Positions 9,444 to 20,094 of a stretch of DNA of 64,000 nucleotides are shown piece by piece. The stretch is from NCBI GenBank assembly GCA_037965595.1, contig CP150183.1:2046001-2110000 (forward strand), written 5' to 3'. A program made the translations under genes and the position numbers. This stretch comes from Alkalihalobacillus sp. FSL W8-0930 (GTDB taxonomy: Bacteria > Bacillota > Bacilli > Bacillales > Bacillaceae_D). The notes under the pieces are model-generated. The model was given only the letters and a program-made list of their open reading frames with translations. It did no database searches and had not been told where the DNA came from. The stretch's first letter is position 1. Every line of letters starts with the position of its first letter.

Positions 9444-11225
9444 TTACGATAGGCCCGTACCCTTTTGAAGCTCATACATTTTTTTGTAGAGGCCATTCAT
9501 TTGTAGAAGCTGATGATGAGTACCTTGTTCAACACATTCTCCTTGATGAAGAACAAGGATGTGATTGGCGTCTTTAATGGTTGATAGACGATGAGCAATT
9601 GCAATGGTTGTTCGATTTTCTTGCATCTTTCGAAGTGCGGCTTGTATGACTTCTTCAGTCTCTGTATCAATATTCGCGGTTGCTTCATCCATAATTAGAA
9701 TACTTGGATTGTGCGCCATTGTCCTCGCAAAGGAAATAAGCTGCCTTTGTCCACCTGACAGTGTTGACCCTCTTTCGGCCACTTCAGTTTCCCATGTGTC
9801 AGGCAAAGCCTCAATAAACTCTCTAGCCCCAACAAGTTCTGCCGCACCTATTGCTGCCTCTTTAGATACGTTTGGACGATTCAAGGTAATATTTGATGAA
9901 ATTGTTCCGCTATATAGATATGAATCTTGCAAAACTAATCCTAGTTTTGATCTAAGTTCTTGGTTCGAATAGGAAGACAAGGGCTGACCATCTATATAGA
10001 TTGATCCTTTTTCAAGCTCATAAAATCTCATAAGAAGATTAACAATTGAACTTTTACCACTCCCGCTATGCCCCACCAAGGCTAACGTTTCTCCCATGTT
10101 TACCTTAAACGAAATATTCTTTAATACATCGGTTTCCTTATCATATGAGAATGTCACATCTCTAAACTCAATGCTTGCATGGCTCTCCTCACTTCCACTG
10201 ATTGTTTGTCTTTTAGAGGGTGCGTATTCGTTGTGATCCATTAACGTGAAAACACGTCCAGCAGAAACGATTGCCTGCTGATACATTGAAAGACGCATCA
10301 TGATTTGATTAACTGGTTCAAAAAAACGATCCAGATAGTTAACAAATGCATAAACCACTCCAATCTCAACGGTTGTCTGGAACGATTGAACACCAAAGAA
10401 TCCAAGCACAATGACTAATGCTAAAATGGCCAGAATGTCCACCATTGGTCGAAGAAGAAGTCCATCTACCTTCATTGCTTTTAGCCCAGCTGAGGCATGC
10501 TTCTCATTCACATCGTTAAATTCTTTTCTTAGCCTGCTCTCTTGCCTAAACATCTGAACAATCGCCATACCCTGGATTGATTCATTCATCTTCCCATTTA
10601 ATTGACTAAGCCTGCCGCTTAACTCAGCATAGAACTTTGCACTCATTGAACGGTATAACTTCATCAGTAATAAGATCAACGGTAAAAAAATGAGGCAGTA
10701 GAAAGCCAGTGTTGCATTTAAATAAAACATAGCAATAAATGTGCCAATTAAAAATAAAAAATTTTGAACAAAAACAGCTAGTACGCTCATATAAAGTTCT
10801 TTAATAGACTCTGTGTCATTAGTGATTCGCGATATAAGTCCTCCTGCGGGCGTACGATCAAAAAAGGATAACCCTAATTTTTGAACATTTTCAAAGACAT
10901 CCAGTCTCAGTCTTTGAATAATCGTTAAGGCCACTTCTTGGAACATTAATCCTTGGATGTAGGAAGCAATAACTCCTCCAATATGTAAGACAATATAAAC
11001 GATGGCTAGTGTTAATAAGGGTGTAACAGGAAAATCACCAACTGTTAAGTAATCATCAATAAATATTTTAACAAGGATTGGACCAAGCAACTCAGCGGCT
11101 GTCCCTATTCCAAGTAAGGTTAATGCACAAATGATTTTCACACGATGCGGTTTCGTATAGCGTAGCAACCTGTATAAAAGCTGTTTCTGATCTCTACTAC
11201 TCAGAACTCGGTCTTCGTGTTTCAT
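9444..11225 (-). CDS. ABC exporter half-transporter, catalytically complete subunit
   Basis: 593 residues: a six-helix ABC transmembrane domain (about 20-320) and a nucleotide-binding domain. Walker A is GHSGSGKSS, the signature is LSGGQRQ, Walker B is ILIMDEATANID with the catalytic Glu present, and the H-loop is IAHRLSTI. Its ATG overlaps the TGA of the gene before it by 4 bp (ATGA), so the two are translationally coupled and surely form a heterodimer like BmrCD (YheIH) of B. subtilis. It probably exports drugs or lipids; the substrate is unknown. Confidence 0.92.
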   Translation of the reverse strand: MKHEDRVLSSRDQKQLLYRLLRYTKPHRVKIICALTLLGIGTAAELLGPILVKIFIDDYLTVGDFPVTPLLTLAIVYIVLHIGGVIASYIQGLMFQEVALTIIQRLRLDVFENVQKLGLSFFDRTPAGGLISRITNDTESIKELYMSVLAVFVQNFLFLIGTFIAMFYLNATLAFYCLIFLPLILLLMKLYRSMSAKFYAELSGRLSQLNGKMNESIQGMAIVQMFRQESRLRKEFNDVNEKHASAGLKAMKVDGLLLRPMVDILAILALVIVLGFFGVQSFQTTVEIGVVYAFVNYLDRFFEPVNQIMMRLSMYQQAIVSAGRVFTLMDHNEYAPSKRQTISGSEESHASIEFRDVTFSYDKETDVLKNISFKVNMGETLALVGHSGSGKSSIVNLLMRFYELEKGSIYIDGQPLSSYSNQELRSKLGLVLQDSYLYSGTISSNITLNRPNVSKEAAIGAAELVGAREFIEALPDTWETEVAERGSTLSGGQRQLISFARTMAHNPSILIMDEATANIDTETEEVIQAALRKMQENRTTIAIAHRLSTIKDANHILVLHQGECVEQGTHHQLLQMNGLYKKMYELQKGTGLS

Positions 11226-12979
11226 GCATCCCTCCCTCCTTTCTCCACCACGTACTCAAGCTGCTGTTGATTGTACATGTTAAAGTACCATCCGGAGACA
11301 TTCATTAGCTCTTGGTGTGTCCCACACTCAACAACTTCCCCATTATTTAATACTAAGATTAAGTCTGCATGATGGATGGCACTTAATCGGTGAGCCGTAA
11401 TAATATTTGTACTATTTTTACGATGAGACTTTAATTGTTTTAAGATTTCTTCCTCTGTAGCTGCATCAACCGCTGATAAAGCGTCATCCATCATCAGAAC
11501 ATTCGGGTCAGAAAGGAGCGCCCGGGCAATAGAAATTCGTTGTTTCTGCCCACCTGACAATGTGACTCCGCGCTCTCCAACTAATGTGTCATATCCATCT
11601 TTGAATCCAAGAATATCTTTATGTACATCAGCTAACTGACAGGCTTTTATTACTTCACTTATAGATGCCTTCGGATTAGCAAAAGCGACATTGTCTGCAA
11701 TGCTTGCTGAAAATAAAAAGTGATCCTGTGGAACCGTTCCATACATCTCTTTCACTCGTTTGATCCGCCACTTAGGTAGTGGAACACCCTCAATATTGAT
11801 CTGACCTTCTGTCACATCGTATTCCCTTTGTAGCAAACGTAGTAAGGTTGTCTTCCCACTACCCGTTTTTCCAACAATACCAATAGTTTGGCCTTTCTTG
11901 ATATGTAAATAAATGTTTTTTAACGCAGCAGAGGACGAACCTGGATATTGAAAATGTTTAATCTGAACATCAATGTCGCCATTGGCTGGATAGTCCTGTG
12001 CATCTGGTTCTTCATGAAAGGTTTCTTTTTCGGCAAGCAATAAACGAATACGATCGTACGAAGCTCGACCACGTTCAACTGTATTAAAAAACATCCCTAA
12101 AGCAAGCATTGGCCAAATTAACAGAGATAAGTAAACAGTAAAGCTTGTTAGTTCACCAATCGTTAATGTTCCATTAACAACAGCCCTCGCACCAAATACG
12201 ATGGCGAGAAAATAACAAACCCCTACGATTAATGAAATCGTTGGTGAAAATAATGCGTCAATTCTTGCTACCTTTATGTTTTTAACGACGACATCCATTG
12301 ACTTGTCTTTAAATACGTTCGTTTCTGCCTGTTCTTGCCCAAATGCTTTTGTTACTCTCACACCACTTATTGCACCTTGCACATTATCATTTAATTCAGA
12401 AAACGATTGTTGTGCAGCGCGGAATCGTTTATGTAATAACCCACCATAATAATTTGTAAGTAGAGCCATAAAAGGCATAGGAGCTAATGTAATCAGTGTT
12501 AGCTTCCAATCAATTGCAATAGCCATCGTTAAAACAACCACCCCACCCATTGTGAGCGAGTCAACAATTGTCAAAACACCTTGGCCAGCTGTCATTTGCA
12601 CAGCTCTGACGTCATTTGTTGCATGTGCCATTAAGTCTCCCGTTTTGAATCGTTGATAAAATCGACTTGACATATTGGTAAAGTGTTCGTATAACTGATT
12701 GCGAATGGTTCTAGCAAGCCGAATGGAAGCACCAAAAATCATAATTCGCCAAACGTATCTTAGTCCGTAGGTAATGACTCCCACAGAAACTAACAGTACA
12801 ATCCATTGCGTAAGAGAAGACCGAGTTAGCGTTGATTCATTCACCCCATCAACAATTTGACCAATAATATAAGGAGGAACAAGAACAAATAAAGACACAA
12901 CGATTAAGACAAAAATCCCAAGTACATATGCTCTTTTCTCTTCTTTAAAGAACCACCATAAATCTTTGTAAACCCGCAC
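11222..12979 (-). CDS. ABC exporter half-transporter, subunit with altered Walker B
   Basis: 585 residues, six membrane helices then a nucleotide-binding domain with Walker A GKTGSGKTT and signature LSGGQKQ. Walker B reads VLMMDDALSAVD: the usual catalytic Glu is Asp. This is the non-canonical partner of an asymmetric heterodimeric exporter, as in BmrC (YheI), whose sequence RTGDLMAHATND is mirrored here as KTGDLMAHATND. The start is a GTG behind GGAGGATTAC. It lies upstream of and overlaps its partner. Confidence 0.92.
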   Translation of the reverse strand: MRVYKDLWWFFKEEKRAYVLGIFVLIVVSLFVLVPPYIIGQIVDGVNESTLTRSSLTQWIVLLVSVGVITYGLRYVWRIMIFGASIRLARTIRNQLYEHFTNMSSRFYQRFKTGDLMAHATNDVRAVQMTAGQGVLTIVDSLTMGGVVVLTMAIAIDWKLTLITLAPMPFMALLTNYYGGLLHKRFRAAQQSFSELNDNVQGAISGVRVTKAFGQEQAETNVFKDKSMDVVVKNIKVARIDALFSPTISLIVGVCYFLAIVFGARAVVNGTLTIGELTSFTVYLSLLIWPMLALGMFFNTVERGRASYDRIRLLLAEKETFHEEPDAQDYPANGDIDVQIKHFQYPGSSSAALKNIYLHIKKGQTIGIVGKTGSGKTTLLRLLQREYDVTEGQINIEGVPLPKWRIKRVKEMYGTVPQDHFLFSASIADNVAFANPKASISEVIKACQLADVHKDILGFKDGYDTLVGERGVTLSGGQKQRISIARALLSDPNVLMMDDALSAVDAATEEEILKQLKSHRKNSTNIITAHRLSAIHHADLILVLNNGEVVECGTHQELMNVSGWYFNMYNQQQLEYVVEKGGRDA

Positions 12980-13003
12980 GTAATCCTCCCTACTAACGCA
13001 GAA

Positions 13004-13023
13004 AACACCTCATTAAGAGGTGC
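13004..13023 (-). terminator. Terminator after yneF
   Basis: GCACCTC and GAGGTGT arms around a short loop, with T residues following on the minus strand. It separates yneF from the ABC operon. Confidence 0.7.
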
Positions 13024-13032
13024 TTGCATCAT

Positions 13033-13248
13033 TTATTTGGTTTGCTGCTTCTGCATAGCTTTCATCATTTGATTAATCTTTTTCTGTGATGGGTTTTGTC
13101 CCATTTGCATCATCATTACACGTAGCATTTGTTCATTGATAGGCGGGTTCTTTTTCAAGTAAGACATCATTGTTTTACGAGCAACAAAGAATCCGATAGC
13201 TAGTCCAGCAAGAACAGCTACTGTATAACCAATAATATGAATCCACAT
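13033..13248 (-). CDS. yneF: YneF family membrane protein (UPF0154)
   Basis: 71 residues: one N-terminal membrane helix (about 4-25, ending [12 protein letters not shown]), then a basic, methionine- and glutamine-rich tail with [34 protein letters not shown]. This is the UPF0154/YneF pattern. It is close to sirA and tkt, as in B. subtilis. Function unknown. Confidence 0.9.
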   Translation of the reverse strand: MWIHIIGYTVAVLAGLAIGFFVARKTMMSYLKKNPPINEQMLRVMMMQMGQNPSQKKINQMMKAMQKQQTK

Positions 13249-13349
13249 TTCGGTGAACGTCCTCCTTCAAACTAAATCAAACGACGGAATCGCTCCGTAC
13301 ATCCTCATCTATTATATCTCAAGTTGGAACGCTTTTAAAGGAAAGGTTT

Positions 13350-13808
13350 TCAAATAGAATGGCTATTTTGGAAGGCCTGTACTTTTTTTATCGGACCTAG
13401 CCATCCGAACCGCTTTTGACCTACGTTCACGGCAAAAAAATACGTATTTAACTCCTTCAGTCTCTCAAACAAACGTGTCTCTATCTCCATTTTACCAAAA
13501 GCTAAAAGAAGGAGGTGTTGATCTCTTACTTTCACATCGATCCAGCTTCCCGATGAACGATGCTCCATCCGAAAGGTGGATAAATCCAAACGTTCACTAT
13601 TCAAATAATAGTCTTCTTGCATGAGGATCGTTGATACATCCTTTATGGGAACTGGTTTCGTAATAAACTCTACTTGTTTTGTAAGCAAGGGCTTTAACGT
13701 GTGATCTGCCGTAAAACGTTCACAAAATAAATTAAAAAGCTTAATTTCCTGCCCATAGTACCGATTCACGATCGCTTCATCTAGCAGATATAATTGATAG
13801 CTTCTCAA
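13350..13808 (-). CDS. sirA: Sporulation inhibitor of replication SirA
   Basis: 152 residues. The start (YQLYLLDEAIVNRYYGQE) and end (KRFGWLGPIKKV) match B. subtilis SirA (YneE), which binds DnaA domain I and blocks new rounds of replication when Spo0A is active. The tkt-sirA-yneF order is as in B. subtilis. The middle is much diverged, which is usual for the family. Confidence 0.88.
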   Translation of the reverse strand: MRSYQLYLLDEAIVNRYYGQEIKLFNLFCERFTADHTLKPLLTKQVEFITKPVPIKDVSTILMQEDYYLNSERLDLSTFRMEHRSSGSWIDVKVRDQHLLLLAFGKMEIETRLFERLKELNTYFFAVNVGQKRFGWLGPIKKVQAFQNSHSI

Positions 13809-13913
13809 CTTGTCCCCTCCTCTTTTATACAGTATGTGAGCTTAGTATACATAACTCGTATTAAAAAGGCTGTTTCTTACTGTCGAAGATTTGGTCGATG
13901 CTTGTCATATAAA

Positions 13914-13943
13914 AAAGAGGCAGTCATCAATGACTACCTCTTT
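13914..13943 (-). terminator. Terminator after tkt
   Basis: AAAGAGGTAGTCAT / ATGACTGCCTCTTT stem on the minus strand (one mismatch) followed by a T run. Confidence 0.8.
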
Positions 13944-13947
13944 ACTA

Positions 13948-15942
13948 TTATTGAAGCAGAGCTTTCGCCTTAGCTACAACATTTTCTACAGTGAAACCAT
14001 ATTCAGCAAGAATTTCGGATCCTTTACCAGATGCACCAAAACGATCAATGGCAAGAATATCCCCTTCATCACCTACATAACGATCCCAACCAAGTGAAGC
14101 TCCAACTTCAATACCTAAGCGTGCTTTGATATGTTTAGGAATAACACTTTGTTTGTACTCTTTAGATTGGGCTTCAAAACGATCCCAACTTGGCATACTT
14201 ACAACACTTACACGGATGCCATCTTTCTCAAGCTCTTTTTTCGCTTCAACAGCAAGACCTACCTCAGAACCTGACGCAAGAAGAAGAACTTGTGCTTCAC
14301 CTTCAGCTTGATCAACCACATACGCACCCTTTTTCGTACCTTCGTACGCAAGCTCAGCTGTTCCTTCTAGTGTAGGAAGGTTTTGACGACTAAGCACAAG
14401 AGCTGTAGGCTGATCTTTTGATTCAAGAGCTAGTTTCCATGCAGCAGTTGCTTCATTTCCATCAGCAGGACGAATGATTGACAGATTCGGCATTGCTCTA
14501 AGTGCAGCCAGCTGTTCAACTGGTTCATGAGTCGGACCATCTTCTCCAACAGCAATACTGTCATGAGTGAACACATACGTCACAGGAAGACCCATTAAAG
14601 CAGCTAAACGAATAGCCGGACGTAGATAATCAGAGAACACAAAGAATGTTCCGCCAAATACTTTTAGCCCACCGTGTAGTGCCATACCATTTAAAGCAGC
14701 ACCCATAGCAAATTCACGAACGCCAAACCAGATGTTACGGCCATCATATTGATCACGGCTGAAGTTATCTTGTCCTTTTAAAGTCGTGTTGTTTGATCCA
14801 GCTAAGTCAGCTGATCCACCAAATAATTGAGGAATGTGTTTAGCAAAAGCATTTAATGCTTGGCCGGCAGAAGCACGGCTTGCCACACTTGTACCAACTT
14901 CATGAACCGGAGCCTCTTGATCCCAGCCTTCAGGAAGTTCTCCAGCCATTGCAAGCTTAAATTCTTTAGCAAGCTCTGGATACGCAGCTTCATATTGATC
15001 AAACAGTTGATTCCATTCTTTCTCTTTATCAGCGCCCTCTTCTACTACACGAGCAAACAGTTCTGCTGCTTCACTCGGAATATAGAAGTCACCTTCGTAA
15101 TCCCAAGCATACGCCTCTTTTGTTAATTTAACTTCATCCGCACCAAGTGGTGAACCGTGAGAAGCTGATTTACCAGATTTGTTAGGTGAACCAAAACCAA
15201 TTGTTGTTTTCACTTCAATTAATGTTGGACGGTCATCTGTTTTAGCAAGCTCAATTGCATTTGAGATTTCTGTTACATCGTTACCATCTTCTACACGAAT
15301 GACTTGCCAACCGTATGCTTTATAACGATCTTCAACACTTTCTGAGAAAGAATGGTGCAGATCGCCATCTAATGAAATATCATTTGAATCATAAAGCACA
15401 ACTAAACGTCCTAATTTAAGGTGTCCAGCTAGTGAAGCTGCCTCAGCAGAAATACCTTCCATTAAATCTCCATCTCCACAAATACTATATGTGAAATGGT
15501 CTACAACTGAAAAGTTATCTTTGTTATATGTAGCTGCAAGATGTCTTTCAGCCATTGCCATACCAACAGCCATTGCCACACCTTGTCCAAGTGGACCAGT
15601 AGTCGCTTCAACGCCAGGTGTGTGACCGAATTCAGGGTGTCCAGGTGTACGGCTTCCTAATTGTCTAAACTGTTGAAGGTCATCAAGACTTAAATCGTAT
15701 CCTGTTAGATGTAACAAGCTATATAAGAGCATAGAACCATGACCTGCGGAAAGCACAAAACGGTCGCGGTTGCTCCACTCTGGGTTACTAGGATTATGAT
15801 TCATAAACTTAGTCCATAAGGCAAAAGCCATTGGTGCAGCACCCATTGGCATTCCCGGGTGGCCAGAGTTCGCTTTTTCTACACTATCAATCGACAATGT
15901 ACGAATGGTGTTAATTGCAACTATTTCTGCATTTGTAGACAT
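13948..15942 (-). CDS. tkt: Transketolase
   Basis: Thiamine-diphosphate enzyme of the pentose phosphate pathway, moving two-carbon units between sugar phosphates. Visible are [15 protein letters not shown], the ThDP motif [30 protein letters not shown] and the C-terminal domain. I place the start at the ATG at 15940-15942 (MSTNAEIV), giving 664 residues, close to the 667 of B. subtilis. The frame is open 30 bases further, but an upstream ATG directly abuts the AGGAGG site, and homology begins at MST. Confidence 0.95.
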   Translation of the reverse strand: MSTNAEIVAINTIRTLSIDSVEKANSGHPGMPMGAAPMAFALWTKFMNHNPSNPEWSNRDRFVLSAGHGSMLLYSLLHLTGYDLSLDDLQQFRQLGSRTPGHPEFGHTPGVEATTGPLGQGVAMAVGMAMAERHLAATYNKDNFSVVDHFTYSICGDGDLMEGISAEAASLAGHLKLGRLVVLYDSNDISLDGDLHHSFSESVEDRYKAYGWQVIRVEDGNDVTEISNAIELAKTDDRPTLIEVKTTIGFGSPNKSGKSASHGSPLGADEVKLTKEAYAWDYEGDFYIPSEAAELFARVVEEGADKEKEWNQLFDQYEAAYPELAKEFKLAMAGELPEGWDQEAPVHEVGTSVASRASAGQALNAFAKHIPQLFGGSADLAGSNNTTLKGQDNFSRDQYDGRNIWFGVREFAMGAALNGMALHGGLKVFGGTFFVFSDYLRPAIRLAALMGLPVTYVFTHDSIAVGEDGPTHEPVEQLAALRAMPNLSIIRPADGNEATAAWKLALESKDQPTALVLSRQNLPTLEGTAELAYEGTKKGAYVVDQAEGEAQVLLLASGSEVGLAVEAKKELEKDGIRVSVVSMPSWDRFEAQSKEYKQSVIPKHIKARLGIEVGASLGWDRYVGDEGDILAIDRFGASGKGSEILAEYGFTVENVVAKAKALLQ

Positions 15943-16043
15943 ATGTATGTTCATCCTCCTGTAAAACTTCAATTTTATTTCTCACTCATCATATACAATT
16001 CCCGACAATTTCACAAGGTCAGACGACTATGATTATTTGTAAA

Positions 16044-16069
16044 AAAGACTACTTTTTAAAGTAGTCTTT
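16044..16069 (-). terminator. Terminator overlapping the ynzC stop
   Basis: AAAGACTACTTT and its complement form a stem that begins at the ynzC stop codon; the minus strand continues in a run of T. Confidence 0.8.
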
Positions 16070-16307
16070 AATGAGTATGACCATTAAAACGTTTTTTACT
16101 TTCTTTTAGTGCATCTGGTGTTACATCTGTTCCTTCTTCGTCAACAACCTTGACGGAATGAAGTTGATTTTTAAACGATGCACGGAACCCTTTAAGATAT
16201 TGTGCCCGTAGTTCTTTTTGTTCTTTCGCTTCAGATAGTGTCAAGCCGCTATCTTTGGCTTTTTTAGCAAGTTGATTAATCCGATTCAATTTATCTTGAT
16301 GTAGCAT
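16068..16307 (-). CDS. ynzC: DUF896 protein YnzC
   Basis: 79 residues; a helical hairpin (LNRINQLAKKAKDSGLT...) followed by LRAQYLKGFRASFKNQL and DVTPDALKE. These are the conserved parts of DUF896. In B. subtilis ynzC is part of the LexA-controlled yneA-yneB-ynzC operon, and the order here is the same. The GTG three codons upstream overlaps the ribosome site, so the ATG at 16305-16307 is preferred. Confidence 0.9.
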   Translation of the reverse strand: MLHQDKLNRINQLAKKAKDSGLTLSEAKEQKELRAQYLKGFRASFKNQLHSVKVVDEEGTDVTPDALKESKKRFNGHTH

Positions 16308-16393
16308 GATAAACACTCACTTTCTAGAAAACAGTTCGTTTGATCAAAATGTTATCATGTAAGATAAAAACCTTCAACTTGACTGCTCAGAGT

Positions 16394-17282
<889 letters not shown>

Positions 17283-17327
17283 ATCGCTCACCTCTAATAG
17301 AATGTTTGTTCGCCTTTTATAATAAAG

Positions 17328-17341
17328 GGAACATTCGTTTG
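17328..17341. promoter_or_regulatory. Putative LexA box 1 between yneA and lexA
   Basis: GGAACATTCGTTTG fits the Bacillus SOS pattern CGAAC-N4-GTTYG with one outer mismatch. It is nearest to yneA. Confidence 0.7.
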
Positions 17342-17357
17342 TGTCAACTGTATTTTC

Positions 17358-17371
17358 AGAACTTATGTTTG
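17358..17371. promoter_or_regulatory. Putative LexA box 2 between yneA and lexA
   Basis: AGAACTTATGTTTG fits GAAC-N4-GTTTG. It lies midway between the divergent genes. Confidence 0.7.
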
Positions 17372-17372
17372 C

Positions 17373-17386
17373 GTTACATATGTTCG
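17373..17386. promoter_or_regulatory. Putative LexA box 3 upstream of lexA
   Basis: GTTACATATGTTCG has a perfect right half (ATATGTTCG) and a degenerate left half. It is 48 bases from the lexA start and would serve autorepression. Confidence 0.55.
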
Positions 17387-17433
17387 TATGGTAGGATTTA
17401 AATACAAAGGAAACGTAAGAGGAGTGTAATAGA

Positions 17434-18063
17434 ATGACAAAGCTTTCTAAACGTCAAGAAGAAATTCTTGGATTTATAAAAGTAGAAGTCCGTAAAAAAG
17501 GATACCCACCTTCTGTACGTGAAATTGGCGAAGCAGTCGGTCTTGCATCAAGTTCTACAGTTCATGGACACTTATCAAGACTTGAGAAAAAAGGCTATAT
17601 CCGTCGTGACCCTACTAAACCTAGAGCAATCGAAGTGCTAGATTTAGAAGATATTGTAGGAGCTAGTGAAAATCCTAAGCGTCAAGCAAGCTATGCACCT
17701 ATTATTGGTAAAGTAACCGCAGGTCTTCCTATTACAGCGATTGAAAGTATTGAAGATTATTTACCTCTTCCAGAGCACATGACAGCGGATGACAATACAT
17801 ATGTGCTAGTTATTGAAGGGGAAAGTATGATAGAAGCTGGGATTTATGATGGTGACATGGTTATTGTCAGACAACAGCAGACAGCTAATAACGGAGATAT
17901 TATTGTTGCGATGACAGATGAAAACGAAGCAACGGTTAAGCGATTCTTTAAGGAGAAAGACCGAATTCGACTTCAACCAGAAAATGCATCAATGGAACCG
18001 ATTATTCTATCCTCCGTTACGATTTTAGGTAAAGTTATTGGTGTCTTTCGGACGATTCATTAA
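17434..18063 (+). CDS. lexA: SOS repressor LexA
   Basis: 209 residues. The N-terminal winged helix carries the recognition helix in [16 protein letters not shown]. The self-cleavage site is Ala96-Gly97 (VTAGLPI), with Ser131 in EGESMIEAG and Lys169 in ATVKRFF as the catalytic pair. It represses yneA-yneB-ynzC, itself and recA until RecA filaments trigger its cleavage. Boxes in the divergent promoter support this. Confidence 0.97.
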   Translation: MTKLSKRQEEILGFIKVEVRKKGYPPSVREIGEAVGLASSSTVHGHLSRLEKKGYIRRDPTKPRAIEVLDLEDIVGASENPKRQASYAPIIGKVTAGLPITAIESIEDYLPLPEHMTADDNTYVLVIEGESMIEAGIYDGDMVIVRQQQTANNGDIIVAMTDENEATVKRFFKEKDRIRLQPENASMEPIILSSVTILGKVIGVFRTIH

Positions 18064-18074
18064 TTTTTCTTTAC

Positions 18075-18107
18075 ACACGCTGACCTTTTCGTCAGCGTGT
18101 TTTTTTA
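18075..18107 (+). terminator. Terminator after lexA
   Basis: ACACGCTGAC / GTCAGCGTGT perfect stem with a short loop and a T run. Confidence 0.9.
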
Positions 18108-18211
18108 TATTTGACTCTTTTTTAAACCTTACCAAATTCGGTACGTGAAATTTTAATGTTGTTTATCCCTTCTAAAAGAACAATTTATCGTCTTAAATGA
18201 TTCTTTTAAAA

Positions 18212-18253
18212 ACAAGTAGCCAGATTCTCCATTTGGAGAACCTGGCTACTTGT
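18212..18253 (-). terminator. Terminator at end of the alpha-galactoside operon
   Basis: Long stem ACAAGTAGCCAG ... CTGGCTACTTGT, with a nested TCTCC/GGAGA pair, followed by T residues on the minus strand. Confidence 0.85.
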
Positions 18254-18268
18254 TTAGTATTGCACACC

Positions 18269-19162
18269 TTACCCTTTTACACCTGTTAATGCAATTCCCT
18301 CTATGATTTGTCGTTGGGCGAATACGTAAATGACGAGAACCGGAATAACCGAAATCGTTGCTCCAGCCATCATAAGTGGCCAGTTTGTTACGTAAAGTCC
18401 TTTAAACGTTGCTAGTAGTAACGGTACCGTATATAAATCCTGGTCACTTAAAAAGACTAGCGGCTGGATAAAGTTATTCCAAATCCCGATAAACGAGAAA
18501 ATTCCGAATGCTGCTAGAGCTGGTCTTACAAGTGGCAGAATGATTTTCCAATAGATATATAGCGGGTTTGCTCCATCCATAACCGCCGCTTCTTCCATTT
18601 CTTTTGGAATACCCATAATAAATTGTCTGAGCAAGAACACGCCAAATGCATTAAATAGAGCGTTCGGTACTAAGATTGATAGGTGGCTGTTTACCCAGCC
18701 GATGTTATCCATAATGATATATAAAGGAATCAGTGTTACTTGCATCGGAACCATCATAGTTGCTAGAAATGCGACAAACAAAAAGCGTGAGCCAGGAAAT
18801 TTAATCTTTGCGAATGCATATGCAGCCATTGAACATGTGAGCAACTGGCTAAAAACAACAACAAATGAAATATAGAAACTATTAAAATAAGCCCGGCCAA
18901 ACGGCATAGCACTTAATGAATCTGTAATATTGCTCCACATGAATGGATCTGGAATCCAAACTGGTGGTACGGCAAAGATTTGTTCAAATGACTTCAAACT
19001 ACTCAGTGCCATCCAAATAAATGGGCCGGCCATCACAAGTGATCCGATAATTAAGGCAAAGTGAAGGGCGATTTGAGATGGTCGTATCTTTGATTTATTA
19101 TGATGACGCACTTGTTTAGGTGGTTGTTGTTCGATTGTTGTTTTACCTTCCTCCATCTTCAT
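18269..19162 (-). CDS. Sugar ABC transporter permease, AmyC/MalG type
   Basis: 297 residues, about six membrane helices, with the permease EAA loop EEAAVMDGANPLYIYWKIILPLVRPA that docks the ATPase. It forms a heterodimer with the permease encoded just upstream, whose end it overlaps by 20 bp. The cluster resembles the msmE-amyD-amyC-melA system of B. subtilis, so melibiose, raffinose or related galactosides are the likely substrates. No ATPase gene is in the cluster; a shared MsmX-type ATPase elsewhere is expected. Confidence 0.9.
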   Translation of the reverse strand: MKMEEGKTTIEQQPPKQVRHHNKSKIRPSQIALHFALIIGSLVMAGPFIWMALSSLKSFEQIFAVPPVWIPDPFMWSNITDSLSAMPFGRAYFNSFYISFVVVFSQLLTCSMAAYAFAKIKFPGSRFLFVAFLATMMVPMQVTLIPLYIIMDNIGWVNSHLSILVPNALFNAFGVFLLRQFIMGIPKEMEEAAVMDGANPLYIYWKIILPLVRPALAAFGIFSFIGIWNNFIQPLVFLSDQDLYTVPLLLATFKGLYVTNWPLMMAGATISVIPVLVIYVFAQRQIIEGIALTGVKG

Positions 19163-20024
19163 AGTGCACCCACTTTCTTGAAACTGAGAATTGAATCAAC
19201 GTGAACATTAAAATAATCGCAAATAATACCATGGCTGATGCTGTACTTGGACCAAAGGCCGTTCGTCCAAAGGCCGTTTCATAAATATGATAAACAAGTG
19301 TATAACTAGCTTTACCTGGCCCACCTTGAGTCATGACATAGGCTTGGTCGAATACTTGAAAGGAGCCAATCACAGACATAATGGCGACAAAAAATGTTGT
19401 TGGTGAGAGTAGTGGAAACGTAATATGCAAGAACTTTTGAATAGAAGAAGCTCCATCAATATCAGCTGCTTCGTAATAACTTCGTGAGATTCCTTGCAGC
19501 CCTGCTAAGAAAATGACCATATTTGTTCCAAGGCCCCACCAAATACTCAAACCGGCAATTGATGGTAGAACTAAATTCCGGTCTGTAAGCCAATTTGGGC
19601 CATCAATGCCGATCATCGCGAGCAGCTGATTAATGAGTCCGATGTCTCCATTTAATAACCACATCCAGATCACACCGATTGAAACGGAGCTTGTCACTAC
19701 TGGCATAAAGAAAAAGACACGGTAAACGGTTTTCCCTTTTACTTTATTTAAGGCAAGCGCAACTAAAAGAGCCGCCGCTATTCCAACTGGTATGACTAGG
19801 ACTGAATAATAGGCTGTATTTACAAGTGCCGTAATAAAGTTATCATCTTTGAATTGACTGATATAGTTGGCAAAGCCTACAAACTCTCGCTCTCCGAATC
19901 CATCCCATTTCATAAAGCTTAAACCAAAGGCAAACCCTAAAGGAAGAATCGAAAAGGCAAGCATTCCAATGAGCTGTGGAGCAATAAAGAAATAACCCCA
20001 CCATTTGCGTTTAGAATCATTCAT
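19143..20024 (-). CDS. Sugar ABC transporter permease, AmyD/MalF type
   Basis: 293 residues with six predicted membrane helices and an EAA loop (YYEAADIDGASSIQKFLHITFPLLSP). Partner of the following permease. An intra-operon hairpin separates it from the binding-protein gene, a common way to keep permease levels below the binding protein. Confidence 0.9.
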   Translation of the reverse strand: MNDSKRKWWGYFFIAPQLIGMLAFSILPLGFAFGLSFMKWDGFGEREFVGFANYISQFKDDNFITALVNTAYYSVLVIPVGIAAALLVALALNKVKGKTVYRVFFFMPVVTSSVSIGVIWMWLLNGDIGLINQLLAMIGIDGPNWLTDRNLVLPSIAGLSIWWGLGTNMVIFLAGLQGISRSYYEAADIDGASSIQKFLHITFPLLSPTTFFVAIMSVIGSFQVFDQAYVMTQGGPGKASYTLVYHIYETAFGRTAFGPSTASAMVLFAIILMFTLIQFSVSRKWVHYEDGGR

Positions 20025-20054
20025 CAGTGGTTCCTCCTTATCTATGAATCATGC

Positions 20055-20084
20055 AAAAAGGAGTCAGAGTACCTACTGACTCCT
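20055..20084 (-). terminator. Intra-operon hairpin after the binding-protein gene
   Basis: AGGAGTCAG / CTGACTCCT stem followed on the minus strand by TTTTT. Its place between binding protein and permeases suggests partial termination that sets their ratio. Confidence 0.7.
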
Positions 20085-20094
20085 CCACTTCAAC

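Noticed and set aside
17301-17313. A fourth LexA-like box near yneA
   Set aside because: GAATGTTTGTTCG keeps one half-site only; too weak beside the three better boxes.
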